Source: Scilla litardierei (taxonomy: Eukaryota > Streptophyta > Magnoliopsida > Asparagales > Asparagaceae). Taken from it: a DNA stretch of 64,000 nt. The translations under genes were made by a program, and so were the position numbers. The notes beneath the pieces were generated by a model that did no database searches, was not told where the DNA came from, and saw only the letters and a program-made list of their open reading frames with translations. Shown piece by piece: positions 37,290 to 48,185 of this stretch (position 1 is the first letter of the stretch; each line of letters begins with the position of its first letter). The stretch lies in the NCBI GenBank assembly GCA_030789695.1, contig CM061139.1:198373641-198437640 (forward strand). Reading direction: 5' to 3'.

Positions 37290-37771
37290 TCAACCACTCT
37301 TGTTAAGCAACAGCAATAAAATACATAACAACAACCCTAAAATTGAAAACAAAACCCACTTAATTGTTTTGTAATCGGCTGCGTTGCTTTCCATCTTCAA
37401 CTTGGTCCGCTCAAATCCACCCAAGAGCCTTGCAAACCCCGACTCTATCTCTAACAGACGCCTTTCCGAGAATGAAGTGGAATTAGTTGCACGGGTGAGG
37501 TTTCTGTCATGCTCATCCATTAACTGCAGGATCACATATGTGGACCAGGCTGGGTGTTGGGGATCCTTTCATTCGTAGTAGGGGCATTTGTGTGAACCGC
37601 GCGAGGGACAGCTCCAAAATCTCCTACCTGGATTTGTTCGGGTCCACGAAGTTTTCCTTCCAACCTCAAGCCCACAGTAGCAAACCCTCGTGTCAGCGGG
37701 ATCTGCATCCAAATCACCCCTGGCGCAACTCTAGTACGGGACTGAACTGAGGAGCTGGACCCGGTACTCAT
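37290..37771 (-). pseudogene. GRF zinc-finger protein with C-terminal membrane anchor, pseudogene
   Basis: From ATG at 37771 the minus strand reads MSTGSSSSVQSRTR. After a frameshift it gives DPADTRVCYCGLEVG, TSWTRTNPGRRFWSCP and HKCPYYE, i.e. the C-C-C-C zinc pattern and NPGRRF core of the GRF zinc finger. The codon after CPYYE is TGA (37569-37571), where the family usually has tryptophan. The frame then continues through a helical stretch (LMDEHDRNLTRATN, RRLLEIESGFARLLGGFE) to a C-terminal hydrophobic segment (WVLFSILGLLLCILLLLL) and a stop at 37290. GRF domain plus coil plus tail anchor is a common small plant protein type of unclear function. One shift and one stop make it a recent-looking pseudogene. 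It sits between two blocks of the 137-bp repeat. Confidence 0.75.
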
Positions 37772-37982
37772 GTGTACATACCCTGAAAAGATTAATGATA
37801 GATAGGCATGCAACATGCATACAAATGATATGAAATATGGGGTTAGAAATAACATAAGAATAATCTAGTGAAAACAAAAAAAATGTCTGAAAAACCGATA
37901 AAATAAAAAAGATAAAAAATTTGGTGCCCTAAGATATAAATTTTATCTACTCGTTTCCTTGCTGGTTTCTTATGGCATGTGG

Positions 37983-38285
37983 CTATGAGTAAGATTTTGA
38001 TAGAAGGAGGTGTCCCCCCACTCTTTTATAGTCACATCTCGAAATATTCCCCACGTTCTCAGCCACTTCCCAATAAGCGAACCAAAGCAAGGAAACATAT
38101 TTGTCAGCTTCATATGCTGCACAATTCATAGTTACCCTTGCCACACAATCCTCATTGGGCACCTGAAAAAAAAATTCATAACCAGCATCGCCAGCAAATA
38201 CCATCAAAGAGATGCAAGATATCATGTGGCATGTTAATATATACAACATGGGAAAACAGGTAGGACCCAAGTGTTTCCTATGCAT
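37983..38285 (-). other. Unrecognised open frame upstream of the GRF relic
   Basis: A 100-codon minus-strand frame containing GYEFFFQVPNEDCVARVTMN and DKYVSLLWFAYWEVAE. I do not recognise it. Its first part overlaps the inverted 137-bp unit at 38270-38397, so the start is not natural. It may be an upstream exon or unrelated coding relic carried in the transposon. Confidence 0.25.
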
Positions 38286-38397
38286 TCCCTACTTGATATA
38301 ATATATGTATGCATTGCTGTTGCACCATGGTATATCTGATGAATCTGGAATTTATATGCCTTGCAGCTGTGTCATTGGGTTATCTCTTCTCCCCCTC
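38270..38397 (-). repeat. Single inverted copy of the 137-bp unit
   Basis: Reads as the reverse complement of the array unit (CTATGCATTCCCTACTTGAT at its left). It lies between the main array and the second array, so the repeat family occurs in both orientations within the element. Confidence 0.9.
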
Positions 38398-38442
38398 TTT
38401 TTTCAGCTGGGTTATAGTTGAAGGAAGGCCAAAATAAAACAC

Positions 38443-39089
38443 AGCTCATGGCGATGAACGAAGAAAAGTGAATGTGCGAAGCCCTCAGGTAAATTGTATT
38501 CTATCATGCTTTCATTCATATGGTTGCGTGGATGTGGACCATGCTGAACCTACCCATAATGTCTGCTGCATTGGGGGCAGAATTAATACATGAAGCTACG
38601 CAGCCAGGCAATCCGAATAATTGAGGGACCATATATCTTTATGTAACACAGACAGAGTGGTGCAAGCATGTATCCACAATCCCGCCATCCTATATGCTGA
38701 GAGTGATATATTTATGCCTTCCTTAAAACTGAATATCATCATTGGGCTTCACCATCAAAGAAATAGAGCTCATGGCGATGAACGAAGAAAAGTGAATGTG
38801 CGAAGCCCTCAGGTAAATTGTATTCTATCATGCTTTCATGCATATGGTTGCGTGGATGTGGACCATGCTGAACCTACCCATAATGTCTGCTGCATTGGGG
38901 CAGATTTAATACATGAAGCTACGCAGCCAGGCAATCCGAATAATTGAGGGACCATATATCTTTATGCAACACAGACAGAGTGGTGCAAGCATGTATCCAC
39001 AATCCCGCCATCATATATGCTGAGAGTGATATAATTATCCCTTCCTTAAAACTGAATATCATCATTGGGCTTCACCATCAAAGAAATAG
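38443..39089. repeat. 324-bp direct duplication
   Basis: 38443-38766 and 38767-39089 are nearly identical head-to-tail copies starting AGCTCATGGCGATGAACG. Only a few substitutions and single-base differences separate them, so the duplication is recent. The open frame that spans the junction (38621-38947) is a product of the duplication and has no known domain. Confidence 0.92.
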
Positions 39090-39104
39090 GGAACTCAAGA
39101 ATGC

Positions 39105-39880
39105 ATCTTGGTAACTCAAGAATGCATAGGAAACACTTGATAAAATAGGGTGAGAAGAGATAACCCAATGTCACAGCTGCAAGGCATATAAATTCCCAGA
39201 TTCATCAGATATACCATGGTGCCACAGCACTGCATACATATATTATATCAAGTAGGGAATGCATAGTAAACACTAAATAAAAGAGGGTGAGAAGAGATAA
39301 CCCAATGTCCCAGCTGCAAGGCATATAAATTCCCAGATTCATCAGATATACCATGGTGCCACAGCAATGCATCTTGTTACCTCAAGAATGCATAGGAAAC
39401 ACTTGGCTGCCATAGGGTGAGAAGAGATAACCCAATGACACAACTGCAATGCATATAAATTCCCAGATTCATCATATATACCATGGTGCATACATAATTG
39501 CATACATATATAAAGCAAGTAGGGAATGCATAGAAACAAACTTGATAGAAGAGGGTGAGAAGAGATAACCCAATGAGCCAACAACAAGGCATATAAATTC
39601 CCAGATTCATCAGATATACCATGGTGCCTCAGCACTGCATACATATGTTATATCACTTAGGGACTGCATAGGAAACACTTGATAAAATAGGGTGAGAAGA
39701 GAGAGCCCAAGGAAATTATCTGCATGGCATATAAAGTCCAGTTTCATCTGATAAACCAATGACCCTGAAGCAAGGCATATATATAAATCAAGTAGGGAAT
39801 GCATAGAAACCACTTGATAAAAGAGGGTGAGAAGAAATAACCCAATGAAGATACACCATGGAGCAACTGCAAGGCATATA
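39105..39880. repeat. Second, more diverged 137-bp repeat block (about 6 units)
   Basis: The same unit as 35194-37245, here with more substitutions and indels, in the same orientation. It separates the GRF relic and the duplication from ORF1. Its greater divergence suggests it is older than the main array. Confidence 0.85.
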
Positions 39881-40173
39881 TATAGCATGGAGGCAACAGA
39901 TACCATACAGATACCACAATAAACTAAGTCTGGCATCACAGGTACCTAATACTTCAGTCTAATGCTTCCCCAAGGTCCAATCAAAATACATCAACGACCC
40001 ACCATACTCCATCCTACCCAAGTAACACCCAAAATACATCCAACATAATCCCCTTAAGCTTCCATAATTGTTACGACCAAAATAAGCATAGTCCTGACCC
40101 ACTGTACACCCAAAAAACCACCACCACCATCCACCTTCCATCCATGGCACCTATGAAACCCCAACCTATGGGT

Positions 40174-41678
40174 TCACGGACCTACACTGGAGTCATATCC
40201 AGCATCCCGTAAATCACTTTTAATCTCAGCAATTTTGGCCTCCATCATCATCTTCTTTGCATCTGCAGGCACTGCCAAAAATCTCTTCGCTGCCAATTCA
40301 TCCTTGCTAAAGTGGGTATACAACATAAGTAGTACGTCTCTAGGATACTCCTGAAACGCATATACACTATCTGAAAGCTCCTTCATCCAGTTATGTTGTG
40401 TGCGCATTATCGCTTCCGCGACCAAGGCACCATTGTCTGATATGTTCTGAAATACTTCAGTCACATCCCTCACGGGCCGCCTTCGATTTTTCTTTTTGCC
40501 CACCGATGGTGGGGTAGGCTGTCCTGACCCAGCTGATCTATAATCATTTGTGGACGCACTGGGGGGATGTCATGTGGTGCATCATCGCTAGGAGATGGAA
40601 TATGAGTGGAGTCCTCTCCATCTCCTTCATCAATCGGGCCGCCGAAGTTATCGTACACCGACTTCTTGAAATCCCCCTTCGCCGCGTCATCCCCTATGAT
40701 CACCACCAGTGCATCATACCAAGGTAAAGGTTTGTTGACATAGTCTCGCTTCCGATAGTTTGCCTGCACAAATATAAGCTCATTTATGATCATGTTTAAT
40801 ATTTTCACAAATTATTATACACTTAGGTAACCTATACTGTATGAATAAGTAAATACCGCTGCCCATGTCGCATATGTGACTGGATCCATTGTTATCATCT
40901 TCGTCTTTTCACACCAACCAGCTCCACTCAAGCCCATGCACTCTTGGACATCTTTAAGACGGGTCCGTAGTGCTTTCATGTGATTGCGTACATTCCCACT
41001 TGTATACGTTGTACCATACAAGGAATTGATATACGCAGCAGCAAGAGTGAAAGCAGTCCCTTTGAAGGTCTTATCGACCTTATTGCCATTTATAGCCTGT
41101 TCTGCTAGGAACGGAATAAGGGAAGCATCATGCTCAGCCGTCTACACTACGTTCTGGCGGTTAGAAGATGCAGGACCCTTGCCTTTTTTCCTTGGGCTAT
41201 CTACAGATACATCCCCCTCTTCACTTCGCCGGCTTGACTTTCTAGATGAGTCGCTTCCGGCAGTCTGTTCATTCCCACTTTGGGTCGACTTCATCCTTCC
41301 ACTTGGGGTCAAAGTACGTGCGGCAGCAGTTTGTGCTACATGGCTTCCCACTGATATCATTTCCCCCGCTTGAAGTAGTTGCATGTATCCTGAGTCAGCC
41401 TGAGGGGAAATCGACATTGGCATGGGCAGTTGAATGCCAAACTGGTGATATTGAGGATATGGCACATGTTGGGGAACTCCTGGGTAGGTAGGAGCTGGAA
41501 ATTGTGCAGGATTCAACCTCCTCGGAATAGGGCGGCCCAGACGTGGATCTAGACTTGGATCGACCTCTCCCCACTGAGGAATATAGGCAGGGTCATAGTA
41601 TTGTGGCAATGGAGCACTACCCTCCCGCATTGGGTCGCTCCCTTGACCCGAATTTGATGACCCTTCCATACCTGCCAC
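40174..41678 (-). pseudogene. Harbinger ORF1 (Myb/SANT-like DNA-binding protein), one stop and one frameshift
   Basis: Minus strand from ATG 41678: MAGMEGSSNSGQGSDPMREG, a long Pro/Gln/Tyr-rich region, then RKKGKGPASSNRQNVV. The next codon is TAG (41142-41144), exactly where Myb/SANT-like domains carry their first tryptophan, and the frame continues TAEHDASLIPFLAEQA, TYTSGNVRNHMKALRTRL and MDPVTYATWAA. After an intron (about 40853-40766) it resumes ANYRKRDYVNKPLPWYDAL. A frameshift near 40550 leads to SVGKKKNRRRPVRDVTEVF and a helical C-terminus ending GYDSSVGP (stop at 40174). ORF1 proteins bind the ends and partner the transposase. Only two lesions, so recently active. A suppressor or RNA-editing explanation is unlikely. 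Confidence 0.8.
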
Positions 41679-41926
41679 ATGTAGTATAAGTTAATAACCA
41701 TGATATAGTAGGGATATTATCTTCAACCAACCAACACATGATGCATCAAATGTCATAATCATCATATGTAGCATAATTAAGTTAATAACCATGCTATAGT
41801 AAGGAAATTATCTTCAACCAACCAACCCATGATGCAACAAATGTCATAATCATCATATGTTACATAATGAGACACACTCTAGTCATACGAAATAGGATCA
41901 GCCTAAATGGTATTTAACGGAGAAGC

Positions 41927-43379
41927 TCATAGGCCCTGCTCCCCCATGTTCCCATTATTATGTATGTTACAGTAGTCCACCCACATTTCCCAAGCTATAT
42001 GATCCATGCGCATTTTCCATTCATCCCTCTGTTCGGTTTGTTCACGAACACGCAATTGCTGGGAAAGATCCATAACGACGTCACCATGATCATCAATGTC
42101 ATCCCCATCGTCGTCACCCTCATCACCATCTTCTTCATTAAGCTGCGGGTCATGAGGATCTGCTATTTGGACGTAGTTATGAAGTACGGTGCAAGCAAGG
42201 ACGGTATCAACCTGACTTCTGAAGGGGTAGTGGGGCTTTGAAGTCAAAATTTTGAACTTGTTCTTGAGTATACCAAATGTCGACTCAATATTTGTTCTTG
42301 AGGAAGAATGGCGCAGGTTGAAGAGCTCTCTGTGATTACGAGGGACGCGATCAGTATGGTCCTTGAGATGGTATCTAACTCCCCTATAAGGCGATATGAA
42401 ACCTGGCATAGTCGTATACCCAGCATCGCAAAGGTAATATTTACCTACATTCAAAAATAAAAAACCAATTTATGATCCAACGTTATCGTATGGCCGTATA
42501 TAAATTAAATGTGTAATAGTATGCCTAATACCTTCATAAACTCGAAGCCCCATGGGGGGAGGTATAGACAAGGCATCCTTCAGGACCGTAAAATCATTCG
42601 CTGATCCTTCCCACCCGGCCAGTACGTACGTGAATCTTTTATTTGGTGTAACTGCTGCTAGCACATTTTGTGTCACCCCTTTACGCCCTCTAAAGCGGGG
42701 TACAAGCTTGACTGGGAGCATGACATCTATATGCGTCCCATCAATGATACCAATGCAATCCTGTTAGGTCAGAAATAATGAGGATTGTTATATCAACATA
42801 ACCAAAAATTATTAATATACTGCCACATATAACTACTTTCACACATACCTTAAAATAAGGAAACCAATTCTGATTACTGACTATCTCTGGTGGCGTCTCA
42901 TTATGAGCTTGCTTCATATACATATCCCGTAGTGAACACACTCCAGCCATAACTTTGTTAAAGTATCGGCTAACTGTCCACCCTCCCCTTATAAAATCCA
43001 CTTGCATTACTCTATTCTTTGACTTGTGCCCTACAATGTGAAGGAACATGGCCACCTGCTCCTCTACGGAGACATGTATAGTGTCATTGAGAAGCCAACT
43101 ATTTCGCATTAATGATGCAAGATTCATGAACGCATGTACTCGCATTCGTAAGTAGCTTAAACAACTACTATCAGACCCATGCAAAATTCTCCTCATGTGG
43201 GCTTTCCTATGCAGATCCCGCATAGCTGATGGCTCTCTAGGTATAGGGTTGGCCCTATCAACGTGGTAGAGTTGTAAAGCTAAGATGACAAACATAATAG
43301 CAGACGCGGCAGCGGTACACGTATCAATCCCCAGACTGTCTCCTTCTCTATCCATGGCCACCTTAATTGCATCAAACAT
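41927..43379 (-). CDS. Harbinger DDE transposase (HARBI1/ALP1-like), three exons, 425 aa, apparently intact
   Basis: Exons 43379-42849, 42760-42532 and 42444-41927 have GT-AG introns (88 and 87 bp) and join in frame to 1,278 bases without a stop. A TAA stands directly before the ATG in frame. The N-terminal half has the conserved VSVEEQVAMFLHIVGH and GWTVSRYFNKV. The nuclease core keeps the full triad: Asp184 in GIIDGTHIDV, Asp233 in GWEGSANDFTVL, Glu307 in SRTNIESTFGILKNKF. The acidic tail (NEEDGDEGDDDGDD) and a final helical part end at 41927. Plant HARBI1/ALP1-type transposases are usually about 350-450 residues. Cleaves and joins DNA at the terminal repeats with its ORF1 partner; that partner is damaged here, so movement would need one from another copy. 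ALP1-like domestication is an alternative, but position inside matching ends favours a transposon gene. Confidence 0.9.
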
Positions 43380-45176
43380 ATCTTACCTCATAAGTGATTA
43401 CTTACATATGATTTGAACATGGAGTAGTGCAGCGGATAATGATGCAAACTAACAAAAAGTAACATCTTTTCCACGTAATAACCTTAAGATGTTAAAATAA
43501 AACAATATAAAACATATACAACGTGTTCCATGTTTCTTTCATAAACTTTGGTTTGGAAAGTGGGCTTGGCCCAATATTCACAGATCCAATCTTGCACTGT
43601 TTGACATTTCTGTATGCTAGAATGAATGCTTTAGCCCTCAGAAATTAGTTTAATTCATGTTACACTCTGGTTGCAACTCCATTGTTGATCCAAATACATT
43701 CCCCAATTATTTTTTCCCTTTTTTTGGAAAATCACAGTCTTTCTTTTCATTTGTGTCCGAACCTTAATGTAGCCCTGGAATCATATAACTTTGGTTCACT
43801 AATCCCTATCATTCAACATCTCACCTCACTGCTTATTACCATCTTAAATTAAAAAACAATTGGGGAATAATTTGAGCCAACATGCATGCCATCCAGAGCT
43901 ATCTTTGGGGTCACATTGCGTCATCGCTATCATATCACCTTTTCATCATCAGGCTTTACTATACCAAAGGGCCTCATTTTTCCCACATTCTTTAATATCG
44001 TCACATTTTAATAATTTAGATATGATTTGTCTCTAGGATAAACTGACATGCAAGGTCACACTGTTAGGCTTTTCTTACCCCAAATTCCTCTCGTTTGTTT
44101 CATTCAACCCACATTTTAATGGGTTGTTTCTTTAGTAATATTGATTGCCATTTCTAACACCAAATTATGTAAAAAGGATGGATATGCACTTGGATTTTGA
44201 TTTTACTCCACATTAAAATATTATATACCCCTCAGTTTAAAAAATGATTTTACTCCGTCAATTACAATGGTATTAGGCAGTTGCTCCATCATTTAAACCC
44301 CACAGTGTCCATATCCGTCCTACAAATGATGGAACCCTCTAGCCTTCAACCATAAAATTGGGTCAAGTATACCAAGCAACAATTTATTCATCATTGGGGA
44401 TAATGTAAACCAAAAAATAAACCATAACAATGAACTGCATCTCCCATTGTTTCCAAAATCATGCACAGAAGGCATCAAACCAACCAAGTAGGGCAGAAGC
44501 ACATGCAAACCACGGGACATCAATTTTTTTTTGCAAAAGATGCAGAGCAGTAGCAAAGAAGGCATCACATTATACCTGATCTTGCAAAGACAGCAAGAAT
44601 AATTGCACAAACCCGAATCAGCGGCAAACCCCAAACCCCGCGTTGCCTTCACCGTTCTCAATGGCACCCCCGAGGCATATCCAATGAAGGATTCACCATC
44701 GGCAACCACGTTTTGAAGCTTCCTTGCATAAAAAATTGATCTTGATCAGCTCTGGTCTGATGTAAAAAACCTAAGAAATTGTTTAAAACCCTCTTACATC
44801 TATACCTCAACCGTAAAAATTGAAGCTTTTACCTCAAAACCCTAGATCGGAGCAGATCCCACTTTAGCACAGAACTAGGGTTTCATGGGCGACCTAGGGT
44901 TTGAGCGCGAAGCCAACAGACAAGGCGAGAGAGGTGATCACAAGCGCGAAGGGGGCCCACGACGCTGGATTCTTCCCACAATCGCAGCCAAACGCGAGGA
45001 TTGTGCAGAGCTGAACTTGGCTGCCACGGCGGAGCGAGAGCGCCTCGCTTTCTCGATGGCGAAAGGAACAAGCGAGCGGATTTTGGGGTTAGAAATGCCC
45101 AACAGTGCAAGACAGGACCCGTGAATAGTGGGCCAAGCCCACTTTCAAGTCCAAAGTTTACGAAAGAAACAGCCCC
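43380..45176. other. 5' non-coding part and right end of the 10-kb Harbinger element
   Basis: AT-rich leader upstream of the transposase, then a GC-rich last 300 bp. At 43530-43580 a copy of the terminal sequence (GTTTCTTTCATAAACTTTGG, then AAAGTGGGCTTGGCCCA) lies in inverted orientation to the right end. No gene recognised; short frames at 44320-45350 have no domain. Confidence 0.6.
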
Positions 45177-46016
45177 TAAGGGTCTGTTCCTTTTTCCGAT
45201 TCTTGGGGAAAGAAAGCTCGTTCGGCACTGTTCATCCCTGACACATAGGTTCCACGCCCAGGATCTCTCATTCTGTTCTTTTGGAGTCTTGGGATGTTCG
45301 GATTTCTCGCAGACGTGGCACTTGGAATGGGATTCCACGGGCTCAAACAAAACCGGAGCTTTTATCGCTGATTACAGAGGATTCCCACCAAAAGTGGGCC
45401 CCGCTCTGTCGCGATTTGATGTGCGCGCTCTTTTTGTTTTCCCGATTTGTTTCGGTGCTAGGGAGTGATAACCGGTGGGCCCTCCATTATGTACACCCTT
45501 GATTACAAATTTCATACCCTTTTAATTATTTTAAGAATTATTTAATTAGTATATTGTTATAAACGGGCTTTGGAGGCCCAACCCGTTAATGGGTATCCAC
45601 CCATTATGTAACCCTATTACTATAAATACAGGGCTACGGGGTTCCGTAGCCGCCATGGTTTACAACACGTTATCAGCACGCTCGAAGCTAAGCCGAACCC
45701 CTGCCGACGGACGAACGCGACGCGAACGGGCTTCCTTCACCGAACGTCGCTAGATCCGGCGGGTAGGATCTAGAGGTAATCCTGAAACCCTAGATCTAAA
45801 ATTTCATATGCGCATATGTCTAGATCCAAAATTCTTGGATCGATTGTTTAATGAAAATCAAGGTTTTTATTGATTAAAAATCAACTTTTTACAATAAAAA
45901 CGTTTTTTTAGATTAAAAATGGATTTTTTCACTAAAAATTGGATTTTTATCCCCAAAAACCATTAAACCCTAGGGGATCTTCTCGCCGGAACGCGAATCC
46001 CCCCTAGATCTAGCGC

Positions 46017-46175
46017 CAAAACCCTCGCCCGCCGCCCGAAGCGGCGGCAAAACCCTCGCCCGCCGCCCGAAGCGGCGGCAAAACCCTCGCCCGCCGCCCA
46101 AAGCGGCGGCAAACCCCCCCGCAGCCGCTCGTATCGGGCCCCAACCCCCCGGCAGCCGCTCGTATCGGGCCCCCC
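46017..46175. repeat. GC-rich 31-bp and 27-bp tandem repeats in the copia leader
   Basis: Three copies of a 31-bp unit (AAAACCCTCGCCCGCCGCCC plus AAGCGGCGGC, 46017-46110) are followed by two copies of a unit containing GCAGCCGCTCGTATCGGGCC. Strongly GC-rich against an AT-rich interior. Placed in the untranslated leader between the primer-binding site and the former gag. Confidence 0.88.
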
Positions 46176-48099
46176 CGGTGCGCGCTCATGCCCGAAAACC
46201 ATAGCCGCCTGAAGTGGCAATCCGCGCGACCAAAAACCCTAACTAGGGTTTCACCCCGAAAATTCATTTTTTTTCAAACGATTTTCAGATTTAAATTCGA
46301 TTTTCCTTCGCTATAATCGGATTAATGCTTTATAAATCATCACACTTTATTCGGATTATCTGATTATTACACGTTTAATAATTAGGAAGATCCTGCGACC
46401 GCTCTGCCGTTAGTTAACTAACCTAACGGTGTATGACGTTGCCCAGTGGTCCAATAATTATTAAACGAAAAATTTTCATTTCCATTATAAAATTTCTGTG
46501 ATGATTTAATGCATGTGTAGAAATTTATATGCCTGCCGCATATTTAATGATTCTGTGATGTACATTTTTTTAGCATGCTAAAATCACTAATGACATAGTT
46601 TAATGCCTGTAGCAAAATTGTATGTCTGCGATGAGATTTTTTTTTAAATGCCTGCAGCATATAAATAGCATGTGTATACATCATACTTATTCCAATTTTG
46701 GTTAATTGAGCACAATTTTTTAGCTTACTAGATTTATATTATATGTATGATGTGCTCATGACATGACGATATTTTATGACAACAAACCAATAATGATTTC
46801 AAAAAGTTTAACATCATATCCTAGTTGACAAAATGAACCTGGAGTTCAAAACCAAAACGAACCTAAAGTTCAAAATCAAATCAAAAGTCAACACCCTTTC
46901 ACACTAATAAATATTAACAAGTACGATGGATTATACGAAAAACATTTATGCGTTTTCTTTTAGAAATATGCATTTCGCGGTAAATAGATCTCTCAAATCT
47001 ACGGTTTGTATAAACCAATATTGACACCAGCAGTTGTCATAACACCGCCAAACCCTTTTGAGTAATCTCACTTTACAAGGTATAATTCTTGAATCTAACC
47101 TTATTTTTTAAGCGTACGCCCGAAGTCGTGGCTTAATAGATAAGTGAGAACTTATAAAATTCGTACCCACGTAATTGTTTCCCCTAGAGTATGATTCTAT
47201 ATCCACACAATACTTGAATGACTCAATAAAAATGGCATGAAGACCATACTTGAGTTTTCAAATAGACTTTTAAAAGTCTATCATAAACTAGAAAAGTGGA
47301 AATATAGAAACTAACTCATTTCCCTTGTATAAGTCTACTTTGTAAGACCAATAAACATTCTTCCTTATAAACGAAAATAAGGACTACTGAAAACAGGGGA
47401 AGTCTTGAATAAAAATGAGAAAGGGAAGATATGATGTACCTCGATACGGAGTATGAAATGGCTACCCAATATCAGACCAGAAGTTCTGACAAGACCCATA
47501 ATGCTTTTTGCAAAATTAATGGGCATTAACCAATGCCATATAAAAATATATACATATCTAGTCTAAACGACGAAAGTCAAATTGACTGTATGTATAATTC
47601 GCTACTTCCCGATGACAACTAAATTTTGAAAATAAATTTGACATGTTGTCATAATATGAGTCTAAAATGAGCACAATTGTGGACTTATATTTTATAGAAC
47701 CCACATCATACTATGAAACCTGTTGCTCTAACATAATTATTAGTAGTATTCTCTTGCAGTATATATGTGCCTTTTACGCATTTTATTTTACTGTAAATGA
47801 TTTATCATCCTGAATACTCCTAAAATGAGGATGCCATTTACTCTCTGAAACTTATAAAGTTTCAAAGGATATTCGTCAAAATGAAATCCCTCATGACTCA
47901 AGAAACCAATAAAGCCTGAAGCTTTATCCAACTATGATCCGCATAATAGTCATTGTGAAGATGTAATCCTTCACAGTTTGAACAGAATTCACCTATTACC
48001 GAACAATATTAACTTGAGCATTTTAATGGACGTTCAAAAGTCCCACATAAATTCGAACAGATGAATTAATTTGGAACACCAGAAGTGTCCAGAATCGAC

Positions 48100-48185
48100 C
48101 AACTTTGGATCGATATCACCCTGGATTGATGATGCAAGACATCATTAACCAGACGAACCCGAAGATTCTTCAAAAAAGGGTGAAA
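48100..48185 (+). pseudogene. Copia pol (GAG-pre-integrase) remnant
   Basis: A short in-frame run, DRYHPGLMMQDIINQTNPK, matches the HPG...MM..II region just before the copia integrase. The rest of pol cannot be followed; stops interrupt on both sides. Supports a copia ancestry for the element. Confidence 0.55.

Larger units (their letters stand above)
34950..45176 (-). mobile_element. PIF/Harbinger transposon, 10.2 kb, with intact transposase
   Basis: The left end reads GGGCCCGTTTCTTTGGTTG and the right end, inverted, GGGGCTGTTTCTTTCG; both lead into GAAAGTGGG. TAA flanks both sides (34947-34949 and 45177-45179). Three minus-strand genes lie inside: a GRF zinc-finger pseudogene, the Myb/SANT-like ORF1 and a spliced DDE transposase. 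The left third is a 137-bp tandem array. Subterminal motif copies on the left (GTTTCTTT at 34956, 35033 and 35105) are spaced 77 and 72 bp. At 10 kb the element is large for its class, mostly because of the array and extra gene. Confidence 0.85.

Noticed and set aside
38621..38947. 108-codon plus-strand frame
   Set aside because: Created by the 324-bp duplication junction; no conserved motif.
44883..45468. 155-codon frames on both strands near the right end of the 10-kb element
   Set aside because: They run across the transposon terminus and into the adjacent MITE, have no domain, and mirror each other on opposite strands.
45963..46267. Two minus-strand frames of 85 codons
   Set aside because: Products of the 31-bp GC-rich tandem repeat; low-complexity Ala/Gly/Arg peptides.
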